Source of the DNA: Mycobacterium syngnathidarum
Lineage (GTDB): Bacteria > Actinomycetota > Actinomycetes > Mycobacteriales > Mycobacteriaceae
DNA: 64,000 nucleotides
Reading direction: 5' to 3'
NCBI RefSeq assembly: GCF_001942625.1
Contig: NZ_MLCL01000076.1
Location: forward strand, 69,386 to 133,385
Positions 54,828-64,000 of this stretch are shown one piece after another (position 1 is the stretch's first letter; every line of letters begins with the position of its first letter). A model generated the notes under the pieces. The model was given only the letters and a program-made list of their open reading frames with translations. It ran no database searches and had not been told where the DNA came from. The position numbers and the translations under genes were made by a program.

Positions 54828-56120
54828 ATGCCCGAGATGGCGCTGAACAACCGCGTGTCGGCGCGCACTCGACACTATGCGCAGAGCGTGTCGAGCCGAC
54901 TGCGGGTGTTGACGATCGCGACGTGGATCGCCGCCACGGTGTCGGCCGGTTTCGGAATCTTCCAGCTGGCCCTTGACGGACCGATGTGGCGGCTCGGCTT
55001 CGTCAACCTCGTTTCTGCAGGTCTGTTCGTTCTGGTGCCACTTCTGTACCGCTTCGGCGAACTCATCGCGCCGCTGGCGTTCTTCCTGATCGCGTACGTG
55101 TCCGTGTCCGTGATGTGCTTCGCGATCGGTACCGGCTCGGGTTTGCAGTTCTATTTCGTGGTGGCGGTATCGCTGGCGGTGCTGGTGCTGGGGATCGAGC
55201 GCATCGTGCTGGCGGCCACGTTGGCAGCCTTTGCCGTCGCCGCCACCATCGCGCTGCAGATCGTCGTTCCAGAGGATCGTGGTCTCGGGCCACCATGGGC
55301 CCTGACCGCCGGCTTCGTGGTCTCCACGGTTTCTGCGGCGGTAATGGTGTTTGCCACCGTCTGGATGTCGTTACGCGAGATCGCGCGCGCCGAGCAGGCG
55401 ATGGAAGCCGAATATCAACGATCCGAACAACTGCTGGCCAATATCCTGCCGGCCACGATCGCCCAGCGACTCAAGGAACCGTCACGCACGATCATCGCCG
55501 ACAAGTACGACGACGCTTCGATCCTGTTCGCCGACATCGCCGGTTACACCGAACGGTCCAGCGATATCACCCCCACAGAGCTCGTGCGCTTTCTGGACCG
55601 GCTCTACACCGACCTCGATGCTCTGGTGGACCGGCACGGCTTGGAGAAGGTCAAGACCAGCGGCGACTCCTACATGGTGGTCTCGGGGGTGCCCAGGCCA
55701 CGGGCCGATCACATCGAGGCACTGGCCTGCCTGGCCCTGGACCTCGCCGCTGCCGTCGCAGACCTCAAGGATCCACGAGGCCGCGCAGTGCCGCTGCGGA
55801 TCGGGCTGGCAGCCGGGCCCGTGGTGGCCGGCGTGGTCGGGGCCCGCAAGTTCTTCTATGACGTCTGGGGCGACGCGGTCAACGTGGCATCGCGAATGGA
55901 GACCACAGACATCGCCGGCCGAATTCAGGTGCCGCAGAACGTCTATGACCGAATCAGCCATGCCTTCGTGTTGGAGGAACGTGGTGATGTCGAGGTCAAG
56001 GGCAAGGGGCTGATGCACACCTGGTACCTGGTCGGGCGCCGCGACGAGGCGGTACGCATCCGGCTCGAGGATGCGAGCCCGGTGAACACCGCCCCGGTCG
56101 TGCCGCCGGCCGGCGGTTAG
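54828..56120 (+). CDS. cya: Membrane class III adenylyl cyclase, Rv1625c type
   Basis: 430-aa enzyme forming cAMP from ATP. An N-terminal six-helix membrane domain (about res 25-185) is followed by a helix and the cyclase homology domain. All six catalytic residues are present: metal-binding Asp236 (FADIAGYT) and Asp280 (TSGDSYM), adenine-specifying Lys276 and Asp345, and transition-state Asn352 and Arg356 (DAVNVASR). These sit at a constant offset of 20 from the residues known for M. tuberculosis Rv1625c. The start is not fixed: ATG 54828 or 54837, or GTG codons near 54795. It is divergent from the Pro-rich protein and ends 4 bp from the convergent dps gene. Confidence 0.93.
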   Translation: MPEMALNNRVSARTRHYAQSVSSRLRVLTIATWIAATVSAGFGIFQLALDGPMWRLGFVNLVSAGLFVLVPLLYRFGELIAPLAFFLIAYVSVSVMCFAIGTGSGLQFYFVVAVSLAVLVLGIERIVLAATLAAFAVAATIALQIVVPEDRGLGPPWALTAGFVVSTVSAAVMVFATVWMSLREIARAEQAMEAEYQRSEQLLANILPATIAQRLKEPSRTIIADKYDDASILFADIAGYTERSSDITPTELVRFLDRLYTDLDALVDRHGLEKVKTSGDSYMVVSGVPRPRADHIEALACLALDLAAAVADLKDPRGRAVPLRIGLAAGPVVAGVVGARKFFYDVWGDAVNVASRMETTDIAGRIQVPQNVYDRISHAFVLEERGDVEVKGKGLMHTWYLVGRRDEAVRIRLEDASPVNTAPVVPPAGG

Positions 56121-56124
56121 ACGG

Positions 56125-56607
56125 TTAGACCTTGCGGTTCTCCGATTTGATCAGCCAGGCCAGCTTCTCCAGACCGTCGATCAGCTGGTGCAGGATGTCT
56201 GCCGTGGTGGGATCGTGCGCATCCACCGAGTCGTGGACGCTTCGCAAGGTGTCCACAGTCGCGTAGATCCGGGTGGCGATGAGGTCGACCACCTCGCCGG
56301 TGCTGCGCTCATAGGCGGGAAACTGAGGAAGCGTCGTGCTCGCCACGACGGTGTCCGAGCGTCCGTCCGGGACGGCGTCCAAAGCGCGCATCCGCTCGGC
56401 GATCGTGTCGCTGCCCTCCCTGGCGAAATCGACCACCTCGTCCAGTTGCAGGTGCAGATCCCGGAAGTTGGTGCCGACGACGTTCCAGTGGGCCTGCTTG
56501 CCCTGAACCCCCAGCTCGATCAGGTCGACGAGCACCTGCTGCAGATGGCCGCCCAACTCCGGGGTGGCTTGGAAACCTTCGATGTCGGATTCGTTTCGAC
56601 GTGTACT
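56125..56607 (-). CDS. dps: Dps-type DNA-binding ferritin, Dps2-like
   Basis: 160-aa four-helix protein that forms dodecamers, oxidises and stores iron and protects DNA. The ferroxidase ligands are at the canonical spacing of E. coli Dps: His41, His53, Asp57, Asp68, Glu72. From memory the sequence is very close to M. smegmatis Dps2 (MSMEG_3242) in length and in motifs such as QGKQAHWNVVG and the SENRKV tail. The ATG at 56607 gives the family start; the frame is open to 56673. A 62-bp gap separates it from the DUF2339 gene upstream on the same strand. Confidence 0.95.
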   Translation of the reverse strand, partial: STRRNESDIEGFQATPELGGHLQQVLVDLIELGVQGKQAHWNVVGTNFRDLHLQLDEVVDFAREGSDTIAERMRALDAVPDGRSDTVVASTTLPQFPAYERSTGEVVDLIATRIYATVDTLRSVHDSVDAHDPTTADILHQLIDGLEKLAWLIKSENRKV

Positions 56608-56669
56608 CATGCCATTCACAACGATGCATAATCTGGAATCAATCCAGATTAATGAATCTGTGGCCACGC

Positions 56670-58436
56670 TCACAACGGCTGCTCACCAGTCACCTGGTCC
56701 TGCTGACTGAGCAAGCGTGCGTAGCCGGCGCCCATGCCCAGCAGCGCCAACCCGACAACGATGAACACCGCGACGCGGAACATCCCGTCGAGGGTTCCCA
56801 GATCGAACAGGAACAGTTTCGCCATGGCTGCCGCCACGAGTGCCATTCCGCCGCCGATCGGCAGCGATCGCTGCGCTCTGGGGCGCCGTGCCGCGTAGCC
56901 GAGCAACCCGGCGGCCACCGCGATCCAGCAGATGGTCGCTGCCATGTGGCCGCCGAAGAAGCCGGCCCCGGTACCGCCGATGAGAACACCGGCGGTGACG
57001 CTGAACACCGTGACCGCATATCCCGCCGCCGCGGCCGCGACCATCCACACCAACCGGGCCACTTCCTGATCTCCTTCACCGGCGACCGACCACGAGATGG
57101 CAGCGGCCGCGGCGATCGCCAGAACACTACCGATCAGCACCGAAACCGTAAGGCCTGCAGACATTTTGGTGGCGCTGAGCAGGATGTCCGGAGCAGCGGA
57201 GTCGAGGTAGATCACGCCGCCCACCACTGCCAGGCCGACAGCGATGGACCGCGCAACATCCTGGTGGCGCCCGGCCACGGCGACCACCGCGGACATCGCC
57301 AACACCACCGGCCCGGCCACTGGCCCGTCGAAGGCGACCAGGACCGCGATCAGCGCGGCGACCGCCGCCAGTACCGACCACACCTGGCGCACCACGATGC
57401 CCACGCCGGGCAGACGGTCACCGAGGGCCACGATCGCCACCAATGTTGCTGCCAGCGCCGCTGCCAGCAGCGCTGCAATGACGCGATCGACCGCTCCGCC
57501 CACACCCAGCACCGGGAGAACGCCGCCCGCTGTCAACACCGCCGTCGCCGCCGGTCTGGTGGTCCAACGCAACACGAGCACGCCGCCCGCCAACGCCAGT
57601 ACGGCCGCGAGCCCGCAAGTCATCGCGAGCACCAGGTCGTCCCGGCCATCGATCGACGCCGCCGCCACCGCGATCAACAGTGGCAACGTGAGCGCGGCCA
57701 TACGCGCCGCATACAACCAGAGCCAGTCCCGGCCGAACTGCAGCGGCAGTGCGGCAGCCGACAAGGCGAGCATGAAACCGATCAGCAACAGCGTCACCCC
57801 ATCGGTCACGACGGGTGCCAGGGCGACGAGCGGCACCAGCACCAGCAAGCCCAGCTGTTCTGAGTTCCACCGGCGCGCCAGCATCAGGCCGCCGCCACCG
57901 ATCACCGCGGCCAAGGCCAGACCGAACGGTGCCGACACCCAGCCGTAGATCGTCGTCACGGCAATCACGTCCATGTATGCGGCGGCGACACCGGTCGCAG
58001 CCAACGAAATCGCGCCGGCCCGCCCGCCCGGCCGGCGATAAAGCCACCATCCGGCACCCACCAAGCCCGCAGCCAGGGCAGCGCCCGCGGCAACCCGGAA
58101 CTCGGGGCGCAAGATTCCTGCCTGCGCGGCCAGCACCAGCAGCAACACCACACCTGTGAGCGTCACGGTCACCCCGGCCACCGCGAGCGCCTTGCCGATC
58201 CAGCCTTCCGATCGCTGCGGGCGAACCGCGGGCACAGGCGGCGGAACCGGTGTGGTCGGCGCCGGGGACAGTGACGGCGCAGCGGGTGGGGCCCACGGCG
58301 TGGGCACGGGTGCCGGTGGCTGATCGAGCATGCGGCCCAAGGCACCCAGATCTGCCGACACCCGGTTCATATACGCCGATATCGCAGCCAGATCCGACGA
58401 CATCCTGGCGATCACAACGCGATGAGGTTCGCTCAT
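56670..58436 (-). CDS. DUF2339-like polytopic membrane protein
   Basis: 588-aa protein with a short cytoplasmic N-terminus (a helix, then a Pro-rich stretch around residues 38-72) and about 15 or more hydrophobic helices filling the rest. This fits predicted membrane proteins of the DUF2339 type, whose role is unknown. Its start ATG at 58436 is followed by a clean frame. It ends just before dps. Confidence 0.8.
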   Translation of the reverse strand: MSEPHRVVIARMSSDLAAISAYMNRVSADLGALGRMLDQPPAPVPTPWAPPAAPSLSPAPTTPVPPPVPAVRPQRSEGWIGKALAVAGVTVTLTGVVLLLVLAAQAGILRPEFRVAAGAALAAGLVGAGWWLYRRPGGRAGAISLAATGVAAAYMDVIAVTTIYGWVSAPFGLALAAVIGGGGLMLARRWNSEQLGLLVLVPLVALAPVVTDGVTLLLIGFMLALSAAALPLQFGRDWLWLYAARMAALTLPLLIAVAAASIDGRDDLVLAMTCGLAAVLALAGGVLVLRWTTRPAATAVLTAGGVLPVLGVGGAVDRVIAALLAAALAATLVAIVALGDRLPGVGIVVRQVWSVLAAVAALIAVLVAFDGPVAGPVVLAMSAVVAVAGRHQDVARSIAVGLAVVGGVIYLDSAAPDILLSATKMSAGLTVSVLIGSVLAIAAAAAISWSVAGEGDQEVARLVWMVAAAAAGYAVTVFSVTAGVLIGGTGAGFFGGHMAATICWIAVAAGLLGYAARRPRAQRSLPIGGGMALVAAAMAKLFLFDLGTLDGMFRVAVFIVVGLALLGMGAGYARLLSQQDQVTGEQPL

Positions 58437-58479
58437 GCGCTCAGCGTGGCAACAAATTCGGCTGCCGTGATGAGTAGGA

Positions 58480-59133
58480 CTACTCGTCGAGGCCGTGTTC
58501 GATGGCGTAGCGGGCCAATTCGACCCGGTTGGCGACCTGCAGTTTGCGGAACGTCGCCTGGACGTGATTTTCCACCGTGCGGTGGCTCAACGACAGGCGG
58601 GTGGCGATCTGTTTGGCGGTCAACCCTTTAGCCACGTACCTCAACACCTCGGTCTCCCGCTCGGTCAGGCTCGGAGTAGCCGGGCCGTCGGCGGGCTGTT
58701 GGGCGATGCGCCGGTACTCACCCAGCACGAGGCCGGCCAGCCCGGGGGTGAACACCGCCCGCCCCTCGGCGGTGGCCCGCACCGCTGCGGTCAGATCAGC
58801 TTTCGACGCGCTCTTGACCAGATACCCCGTGGCTCCGGCCTTCACCGCTTCCAGGACGTCGTCGCGTTCGTCGGAGGCCGACAGCACCAACACTCGCGAC
58901 GACGGTGACACCGTCAGCACTTCCGCGGTGGCCGTGGAACCACTGCCGTCGGACAAACTCATGTCCATCACCACCACGTCTGGCTGGACCACACCGGCGC
59001 GCCGACGCGCCGATGCCACCCCGTCGGCGGTGGCCACGACGTCGAATCCCTCATCGCCTAGGTCACGTGCCACCGCGTCCCGCCAGATCGGATGATCATC
59101 GACGACCATCACCCGCAGTGCTGTCTCGGTCAT
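58480..59133 (-). CDS. NarL/LuxR-type response regulator
   Basis: 217-aa two-component response regulator. The receiver domain has Asp12-Asp13, the phosphorylated Asp57 (VVVMDMS) and the Lys of GYLVKSASK; the C-terminal LuxR helix-turn-helix reads LTERETEVLRYVAKGL...SHRTVENHVQ. The ATG at 59133 overlaps the stop of the kinase gene (ATGA), so the pair is translationally coupled. The target genes cannot be read from the sequence. Confidence 0.93.
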   Translation of the reverse strand: MTETALRVMVVDDHPIWRDAVARDLGDEGFDVVATADGVASARRRAGVVQPDVVVMDMSLSDGSGSTATAEVLTVSPSSRVLVLSASDERDDVLEAVKAGATGYLVKSASKADLTAAVRATAEGRAVFTPGLAGLVLGEYRRIAQQPADGPATPSLTERETEVLRYVAKGLTAKQIATRLSLSHRTVENHVQATFRKLQVANRVELARYAIEHGLDE

Positions 59134-60284
59134 GCCTGTCCCTTCTCGCTCGCGGCACGGGCCGGGCGAGGTAGCGTCAGCTCCCATTCCGTCCCGCATC
59201 CCGGCGCGGTGTGCAGCTGCGCCCGTCCGCCCAGCCAATCCATGCGGCCCACAATCGATTTCGTGACCCCCACATGACCTTCGCGGACCGCCTCGTCCAG
59301 CCTTCCCTCGGCAATGCCCACACCATCGTCGCGGATACTCACCGCCACCGAATCCCCCAGGTCTTCCAGCAGCACAAAAACCCGGGCGTGTGGCCCCGCG
59401 TGCGCAGCCGCGTTGTCGAGTGCGTTGCCGGCCGCGGCGAGCAGCTCGTGGGCGGTTTCGGAATCCAGCAGCACCGGCTCTGCCGGAATGCTCACCGATA
59501 CCAGGTCCGAGGCCCGGGCCCGCAGCAACGCCCCGATGTCGGTGGCTCCACCGGTGTGCAATTCCGGGTCGGGTGCGCTGACCAGTCGGCGCAGGGCGCG
59601 CTCCTGCTCACCGGCCAGTTCAGCCAATTGGGCTGCCTCACCGCCGATCTCGCGTCCCCGCCGCGACACCAGCGCCAGCACTTGGATGGCTCCGTCGTGT
59701 ACCCGGCGCGACAAGCGCTCCCGCTCCTCCAACGAGGCCGCCAGCCGTACCGCACGCTCCAACTCCGCATGGGCACGACGTGCGGTCTGTGCGGCCATGC
59801 CCACCGCCAAACCGACGGCCAATTCGATGACGACGGTGGCGTTACGGCCCAGGTTGACGCTGACATAGCCCTTGAGCGCAGCCGCGGCAGCCATCACTGC
59901 CAGCCCGGCCGTCATTCCGCCGACGGGGCCGAACTGCAGTGCTGCCGAAATGGTGGCATTGGTCGCCCACAAGGTGGTGGGCCAGGACTGGTTGTCGGCG
60001 ATCCACTGATCGGACGCCACCCATTCGGTGGAGAGCATGAGGGCCAGGACCACCACGATCTCGGCGATCACCCATGAGGGACGGCGGCCGAAACCCTGAA
60101 GGTATGCGACGGCACACGCGATGCTCCAGGCGATCAGCACGGCGCACAGCGCGGCTGCCGGTACCGGACGCGACAGGTCGTCGTTGATCGCGATCTGAAA
60201 GCCCAGCGCGTACAGACAGCTCAGCAGCCGAAAGATCTGCGCGGCACGCCACAACGGGGTGACCGGGTCCGGGCGGCGCTGCAT
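59130..60284 (-). CDS. Sensor histidine kinase (MacS-like, HisKA_3 type)
   Basis: 384-aa membrane kinase paired with the NarL-type regulator. Five to six hydrophobic helices lie in residues 15-165, then the dimerisation helix with the phospho-acceptor His196 (RRVHDGAIQVLAL) and an ATPase domain with N-box NALDNAAAHAG, G1 DDGVGI and G2 GVTKSIVGR. It looks like the actinobacterial MacS-type family. The start at 60284 is the first codon of the open frame and is plausible; no other start is better supported. Confidence 0.92.
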   Translation of the reverse strand: MQRRPDPVTPLWRAAQIFRLLSCLYALGFQIAINDDLSRPVPAAALCAVLIAWSIACAVAYLQGFGRRPSWVIAEIVVVLALMLSTEWVASDQWIADNQSWPTTLWATNATISAALQFGPVGGMTAGLAVMAAAAALKGYVSVNLGRNATVVIELAVGLAVGMAAQTARRAHAELERAVRLAASLEERERLSRRVHDGAIQVLALVSRRGREIGGEAAQLAELAGEQERALRRLVSAPDPELHTGGATDIGALLRARASDLVSVSIPAEPVLLDSETAHELLAAAGNALDNAAAHAGPHARVFVLLEDLGDSVAVSIRDDGVGIAEGRLDEAVREGHVGVTKSIVGRMDWLGGRAQLHTAPGCGTEWELTLPRPARAASEKGQA

Positions 60285-60341
60285 TTGCCCAGCATAAAGT
60301 GGCCGGCCGGCGACCGGGTGCAGCGATTTCGCGCGTCGGGC

Positions 60342-61199
60342 CTACCGGTCACCCCGGGCCACGGGACGGTCCGGATCCGACGCCCATTCCGACCACGACC
60401 CCGGATAGAGCGCCGCATCCACCCCGGCAGCAGCCAGGCCGGCCACGGCGAGCGCTGCAGTCACGCCCGACCCGCAATAGGCACCCACCTCTGCACCCCC
60501 GGCCACGCCTCGATCGGCGAGCAACGCGTGGAGCCCGGCGTCCGCAGCCAACGTGCCGTCTACGGCGAGCAGCTGGGTGCTGGGCAGATTGACCGCGCCA
60601 GGGATGTGGCCGGCCACCGGATCCAGCGGTTCCACGTCACCACGGAAGCGTTCCGGGGCCCGCGCATCCAACAGCACTCCAACCCCGGACTGCGCCTGTT
60701 CGGCGGTCAGGGTGCGCAGCGCGCCGTGGTACAGGTCGTGGTGAACGACGTCGACGTCGCCGGATTCGGGCGTGACCGGGCCGGATTGCAGCGGTTCACC
60801 CGCCGCCGACCAGGCGGCCAGACCGCCGTCGAGAATGCGTACACCGTCGATCCCGGCCGCGGTGAGCACCCACCAGGCCCGGGCCGACCCGGCTCGGTTC
60901 CAGTCGTCGTAAACCACGACTGGTACACCCGCGCGCACCCCCCAACGACGCGCCGAGGACTGCAGATCGGCTCCCGAGGGCAGCGGATGACGGCCTCGGC
61001 CGGTGATGCGGTGATCGGCCAGTTCATCGTCGAGGGACACGTAGACGGCACCGGGCAGGTGACCGTTGAGATAGGCCTGTTGACCGTCGGGCTCGGCCAA
61101 TGACCATCGCACGTCCAGCACGGTGACCGGGGCGCCCGAGGCGATGCGGTCACGGAGCTCAGCGACCGTGACAAATACGTCATCTCGTGCCGAAACCAC
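60342..61199 (-). CDS. Double-rhodanese sulfurtransferase
   Basis: 285-aa thiosulfate/3-mercaptopyruvate sulfurtransferase. Two rhodanese domains: the first (LDVRWSL...GHLPGAVYVSL...VVVYDD) lacks the catalytic Cys, the second has it at Cys242 in YCGSGVTA, the CxSGVTA loop of this family. The GTG at 61199 is the start. It lies 10 bp from the convergent-looking end of the ABC ATPase but on the same strand, so it may be the last gene of that operon. Confidence 0.92.
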   Translation of the reverse strand: MVSARDDVFVTVAELRDRIASGAPVTVLDVRWSLAEPDGQQAYLNGHLPGAVYVSLDDELADHRITGRGRHPLPSGADLQSSARRWGVRAGVPVVVYDDWNRAGSARAWWVLTAAGIDGVRILDGGLAAWSAAGEPLQSGPVTPESGDVDVVHHDLYHGALRTLTAEQAQSGVGVLLDARAPERFRGDVEPLDPVAGHIPGAVNLPSTQLLAVDGTLAADAGLHALLADRGVAGGAEVGAYCGSGVTAALAVAGLAAAGVDAALYPGSWSEWASDPDRPVARGDR

Positions 61200-61209
61200 G
61201 TATCCGACG

Positions 61210-61983
61210 CTACATCACCTTCGACAGAAACTCCTTTGTACGTTCATGTTTCGGGTTGGCCATCACCTCGCGCGGAGGGCCGCTCTCCACGATTACCCCG
61301 CCGTCCATGAACACCATCTTGTCGGCGACCTCACGGGCGAAGCCCATTTCGTGGGTGACCACCACCATGGTCATGCCCTCGCCGGCGAGCTTCTTGATCA
61401 CCGCCAGCACCTCTCCGACCAACTCAGGGTCCAGTGCCGAGGTCGGCTCGTCGAACAGCATCAGCTTGGGGTTCATCGCCAGGGCTCGGGCGATGGCCAC
61501 CCGCTGCTGCTGCCCGCCCGACAGCTGGGCCGGATAGGCGTCCGCCTTGGCGGCCAACCCCACCTGATCGAGGAGATCTCTGGCCCGGGCCACCGCGGCG
61601 TCCTTCTTCACCTTCTTGACCCGGATGGGTGCCTCGATGATGTTCTCCAGCGCCGTACGGTGCGGGAACAGGTTGAAATGCTGGAACACCATGCCGATGT
61701 CGCGGCGTTGCCGGGCGGCCTCTCGCGGGGGCATCTCATGCAGCTTGCCGCCGCGCTCGCGATAGCCGATCAGCTCGCCGTCGACGTAGAGCCGGCCGGC
61801 ATTGACCTGCTCGAGATGGTTGATGCACCGCAAGAACGTCGACTTTCCCGAACCCGACGGCCCGACCATGCACAGCACCTCACCCCGGCTGACGTCCAGG
61901 GTGACACCCTTGAGCACGTGCAGGGCGCCGAAGTTCTTGCACACACTTTCGGCCCGCACCATCGGTTCGGCGGCGGCGGTCAT
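61210..61983 (-). CDS. Polar amino acid ABC transporter ATP-binding protein
   Basis: 257-aa GlnQ/HisP-type ATPase. Walker [11 protein letters not shown]-loop [10 protein letters not shown], signature [15 protein letters not shown], Walker [13 protein letters not shown] and the switch His in VVTHEMGF are all present. The ATG at 61983 overlaps the permease stop (ATGA). Energises uptake with the permease and lipoprotein encoded just upstream. Confidence 0.95.
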   Translation of the reverse strand: MTAAAEPMVRAESVCKNFGALHVLKGVTLDVSRGEVLCMVGPSGSGKSTFLRCINHLEQVNAGRLYVDGELIGYRERGGKLHEMPPREAARQRRDIGMVFQHFNLFPHRTALENIIEAPIRVKKVKKDAAVARARDLLDQVGLAAKADAYPAQLSGGQQQRVAIARALAMNPKLMLFDEPTSALDPELVGEVLAVIKKLAGEGMTMVVVTHEMGFAREVADKMVFMDGGVIVESGPPREVMANPKHERTKEFLSKVM

Positions 61984-62885
61984 GGATGTGGTTCTCCCAT
62001 CTGCGCTTTGGCCAATGCCTCGAGTTGTTTGGTGGTGAGTTTGCGTGAGGCACCCCGCGAGAAGTGCCGCTCGAGGTAGTACTGCCCGACCATGAGCACG
62101 CTGGTGATCGCGAGATACCAGGTGGAGGCCACCAATAGCAGGGGCACCGGTTCGAACAGCGCCACGCCGATATCTTTTGAGCGCCCATATAATTCGAAGC
62201 TGTACGGGACCGCGGTGACCAGCGACGTGGTCTTCAGCATGCTGATGAATTCGTTGCCGGTGGGCGGGATGATGACGCGCATCGCCTGGGGCAGAACCGT
62301 GCGGCGCATGGTCATTCCCCAGGACATGCCTAGCGCGGTGGAGGCCTCGGTCTGACCTTCGGGCACCGAGATCAGACCGCCGCGGATGATCTCGGCCATG
62401 TAGGCGGCCTCGTTGAGGCCGAGGCCGAGGACCGCCAGCCAGAACACATTCGGATCGGACAGGCTGAACTCGAACAACCGCGGACCGAAGGGTACGCCGA
62501 TCTGAATGTTGTTGTAGATGACCGGGACGAGCCCCCAGAGCACCAATTGCACATAGATCGGCGTACCGCGGAATATCCACAGATAGGTCCACGAAACGGC
62601 CTTGAGGACCGGGTTCGGCGACAGCCGCATCACCGCGAGCAGCACGCCGAGGACCAGCGCCAGGATCATCGAGTAGATGGTCAGCTGCAGCGTGTTCCAG
62701 GCTGCTTCCGAAATGCGTTGGTCGAAGAGGTACTTGGCGTACGTGTCCCATCCGTACGCCTCGTTGGTCGCCGCGCCATAAACGAACAACCCGAGCAGGA
62801 CGAGTATGACGATCGCCGCCACCCACCGCCACGGATGTCGCAGTGGAACAGCGTCGATGGCGGGTGGCGGCGATGCATCACTCAT
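61980..62885 (-). CDS. Polar amino acid ABC transporter permease
   Basis: 301-aa inner-membrane permease of the His/Glu/Gln/Arg type. The membrane domain carries the conserved EAA-like loop ([26 protein letters not shown]...[23 protein letters not shown]). The ATG at 62885 is chosen over 62909 because the substrate-binding gene ends at 62893. A single permease implies a homodimer. Confidence 0.94.
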   Translation of the reverse strand: MSDASPPPAIDAVPLRHPWRWVAAIVILVLLGLFVYGAATNEAYGWDTYAKYLFDQRISEAAWNTLQLTIYSMILALVLGVLLAVMRLSPNPVLKAVSWTYLWIFRGTPIYVQLVLWGLVPVIYNNIQIGVPFGPRLFEFSLSDPNVFWLAVLGLGLNEAAYMAEIIRGGLISVPEGQTEASTALGMSWGMTMRRTVLPQAMRVIIPPTGNEFISMLKTTSLVTAVPYSFELYGRSKDIGVALFEPVPLLLVASTWYLAITSVLMVGQYYLERHFSRGASRKLTTKQLEALAKAQMGEPHP

Positions 62886-62892
62886 CGGCGGC

Positions 62893-63813
62893 TCAGTTGA
62901 TCGCACCATTGACGACCGGCTTGTCGATCATCCCGTTCTCTGCACCCCAATTGGCGGCGACCTGTTTGTACACACCGTTGTCGATCAGGTGCTGAAGTGC
63001 TTGCTGCAGTGACGCGGTAAGCGGTGATCCCTTCTGCACGGCCCAGCCGTACGGGGCGGAATCGAAGATGTCCCCTGCCGCCTCCAGCTTTCCGTTGCTC
63101 TGCTTGATCGCGTACGCCGTCACCGGGGAATCCGCCGACATGGCGTCGGCCTGCCCGAGCATGACGGCACTGGTGGCGGCCGTCTGGTCGTCGAACTTGA
63201 CCACCTGGATCGCGGGTTTGCCGTCCTTGATGCACTTCTCGTTGCGCGCGGGGAGTTCTTCGGTGTCCTGCACCGTGGCCGTCTGGACGGCGATCTTCTT
63301 GCCGCACGCGTCCTCGGGGTTGATCCCCGCACCGACCTTCTGCGCCCAGGCCGAGCCCGCATTGAAGTAGGTCACGAAGTCAACCTGTTCTTCACGCTTC
63401 TTCGAGTCGGTGAACGAGGACATGCCGAGGTTGTAGTTACCGCCTTGGACCGACGGGATGATTTTGTCGAACAACGACGCCCGGTACTCCGGTGTGAGGC
63501 CGAGGGTGGCAGCGATCGCATTCATCAGATCGACGTCGAAGCCGATGATCTGGCCGGCGGGGTCCTTGAATTCGTTGGGCGGGTACGACGGGTCGGTGCC
63601 GACGATGAGCTTGCCGCTCGACTTGATCGGTTCGGGCACGGTGTTGGCGATCGCATCGACCTTCTCAACCTTTGCCGGGTTGGTCGCCTTGGTTTCGGAA
63701 CCGCCGGATTCGGTATTGTTCGCGCAGCCCGACATGGCGAGCGCACCGCTTGCGGCGACGACCACCGCGAAACGCCACAACTTGCTTCGTCGGGGACGAC
63801 ATCCAACAGTCAC
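62893..63813 (-). CDS. Amino acid ABC transporter substrate-binding lipoprotein
   Basis: 306-aa family-3 solute-binding protein anchored as a lipoprotein. The signal peptide ends in the lipobox LAMSGC, so the mature protein starts at that Cys, with a Gly/Ser/Glu-rich linker. Family motifs: LIVGTDPSYPPNEFKD, IIGFDVDLMNAIAATLG, and GWAVQKGSPLTASLQQAL. The GTG at 63813 has AGAGG 8 nt upstream. It is the first gene of the transporter operon, so its promoter lies in the last 187 bases of the window. Confidence 0.94.
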   Translation of the reverse strand: MTVGCRPRRSKLWRFAVVVAASGALAMSGCANNTESGGSETKATNPAKVEKVDAIANTVPEPIKSSGKLIVGTDPSYPPNEFKDPAGQIIGFDVDLMNAIAATLGLTPEYRASLFDKIIPSVQGGNYNLGMSSFTDSKKREEQVDFVTYFNAGSAWAQKVGAGINPEDACGKKIAVQTATVQDTEELPARNEKCIKDGKPAIQVVKFDDQTAATSAVMLGQADAMSADSPVTAYAIKQSNGKLEAAGDIFDSAPYGWAVQKGSPLTASLQQALQHLIDNGVYKQVAANWGAENGMIDKPVVNGAIN

Positions 63814-64000
63814 GGTTGCCTCTTCTCTTTCGTCTGCGGCTGTGGTTGGGCTATCCCAGATCGGAGACGTTAACGGCAATGCCGCGCAGTTAAGCGCGTG
63901 ACTGGTGTGGCAAGTGTGACACGCCGCGTGGGGTACCAGTAGGACAGCGGAACTCCCGGTATCGATGGATTGTCCGTCCAAAGACACCATCACACCAGGG

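Overview
High-GC DNA from a rapidly growing mycobacterium (Mycobacterium/Mycolicibacterium type). The assignment rests on gene families seen in the sequence: tandem MmpL transporters with an MmpS, two GAP/SfLAP 'lipid addressing' membrane proteins, glycopeptidolipid-type glycosyltransferases, a Dps closely resembling what I remember of M. smegmatis Dps2, and a membrane adenylyl cyclase whose six catalytic residues match Rv1625c at a constant offset. No species call is made.

Positions 1-32,000 (minus strand) are one giant non-ribosomal peptide synthetase operon. A 76-aa MbtH-like protein is followed by an 8,151-aa NRPS (C-A-T-E, C-A-T, C-A-T-E, C-A-T, C-A-T, C-A-T-E, C). A second NRPS is coupled to it by a GTGA overlap (A-T, C-A-T-E, C...) and runs off the left edge. 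The window holds 9 condensation, 8 adenylation, 8 carrier and 4 epimerase domains, so the product has at least nine residues. The first domain looks like a lipo-initiating condensation domain. Modules 1, 7 and 8 carry the same threonine-like code; the other five codes match nothing I can name. Residues 1, 3, 6 and 8 should be D, and every C domain after an epimerase has the D-accepting type of motif. This is more than twice the four-module assembly line of classical mycobacterial glycopeptidolipid (GPL). No thioesterase or reductase, acyl-loading genes or sugar-nucleotide genes are in the window; they may lie beyond the left edge.

Positions 32,000-52,500 hold tailoring and export genes: a cytochrome P450, three paralogous GT1 glycosyltransferases, three SAM methyltransferases (one TylF-like), two GAP/SfLAP proteins, a sulfotransferase overlapping an HxxxDG acyltransferase, a small secreted hemophore-like protein, two MmpL permeases and an MmpS. 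Together they suggest a glycosylated, methylated, probably hydroxylated and sulfated or acylated lipopeptide for the cell envelope. The divergent 655-bp region between mbtH and the P450 carries a TnnAACnnGTTnnA palindrome and two other inverted repeats.

Positions 52,600-64,000 look like ordinary chromosome: a membrane protein, a Pro/Ala-rich secreted protein, adenylyl cyclase, Dps, a DUF2339-like membrane protein, a NarL-type two-component pair, a double-rhodanese sulfurtransferase, and a polar amino acid ABC transporter (ATPase, permease, lipoprotein). The right boundary of the lipopeptide cluster is therefore placed at about 52.5-52.8 kb.
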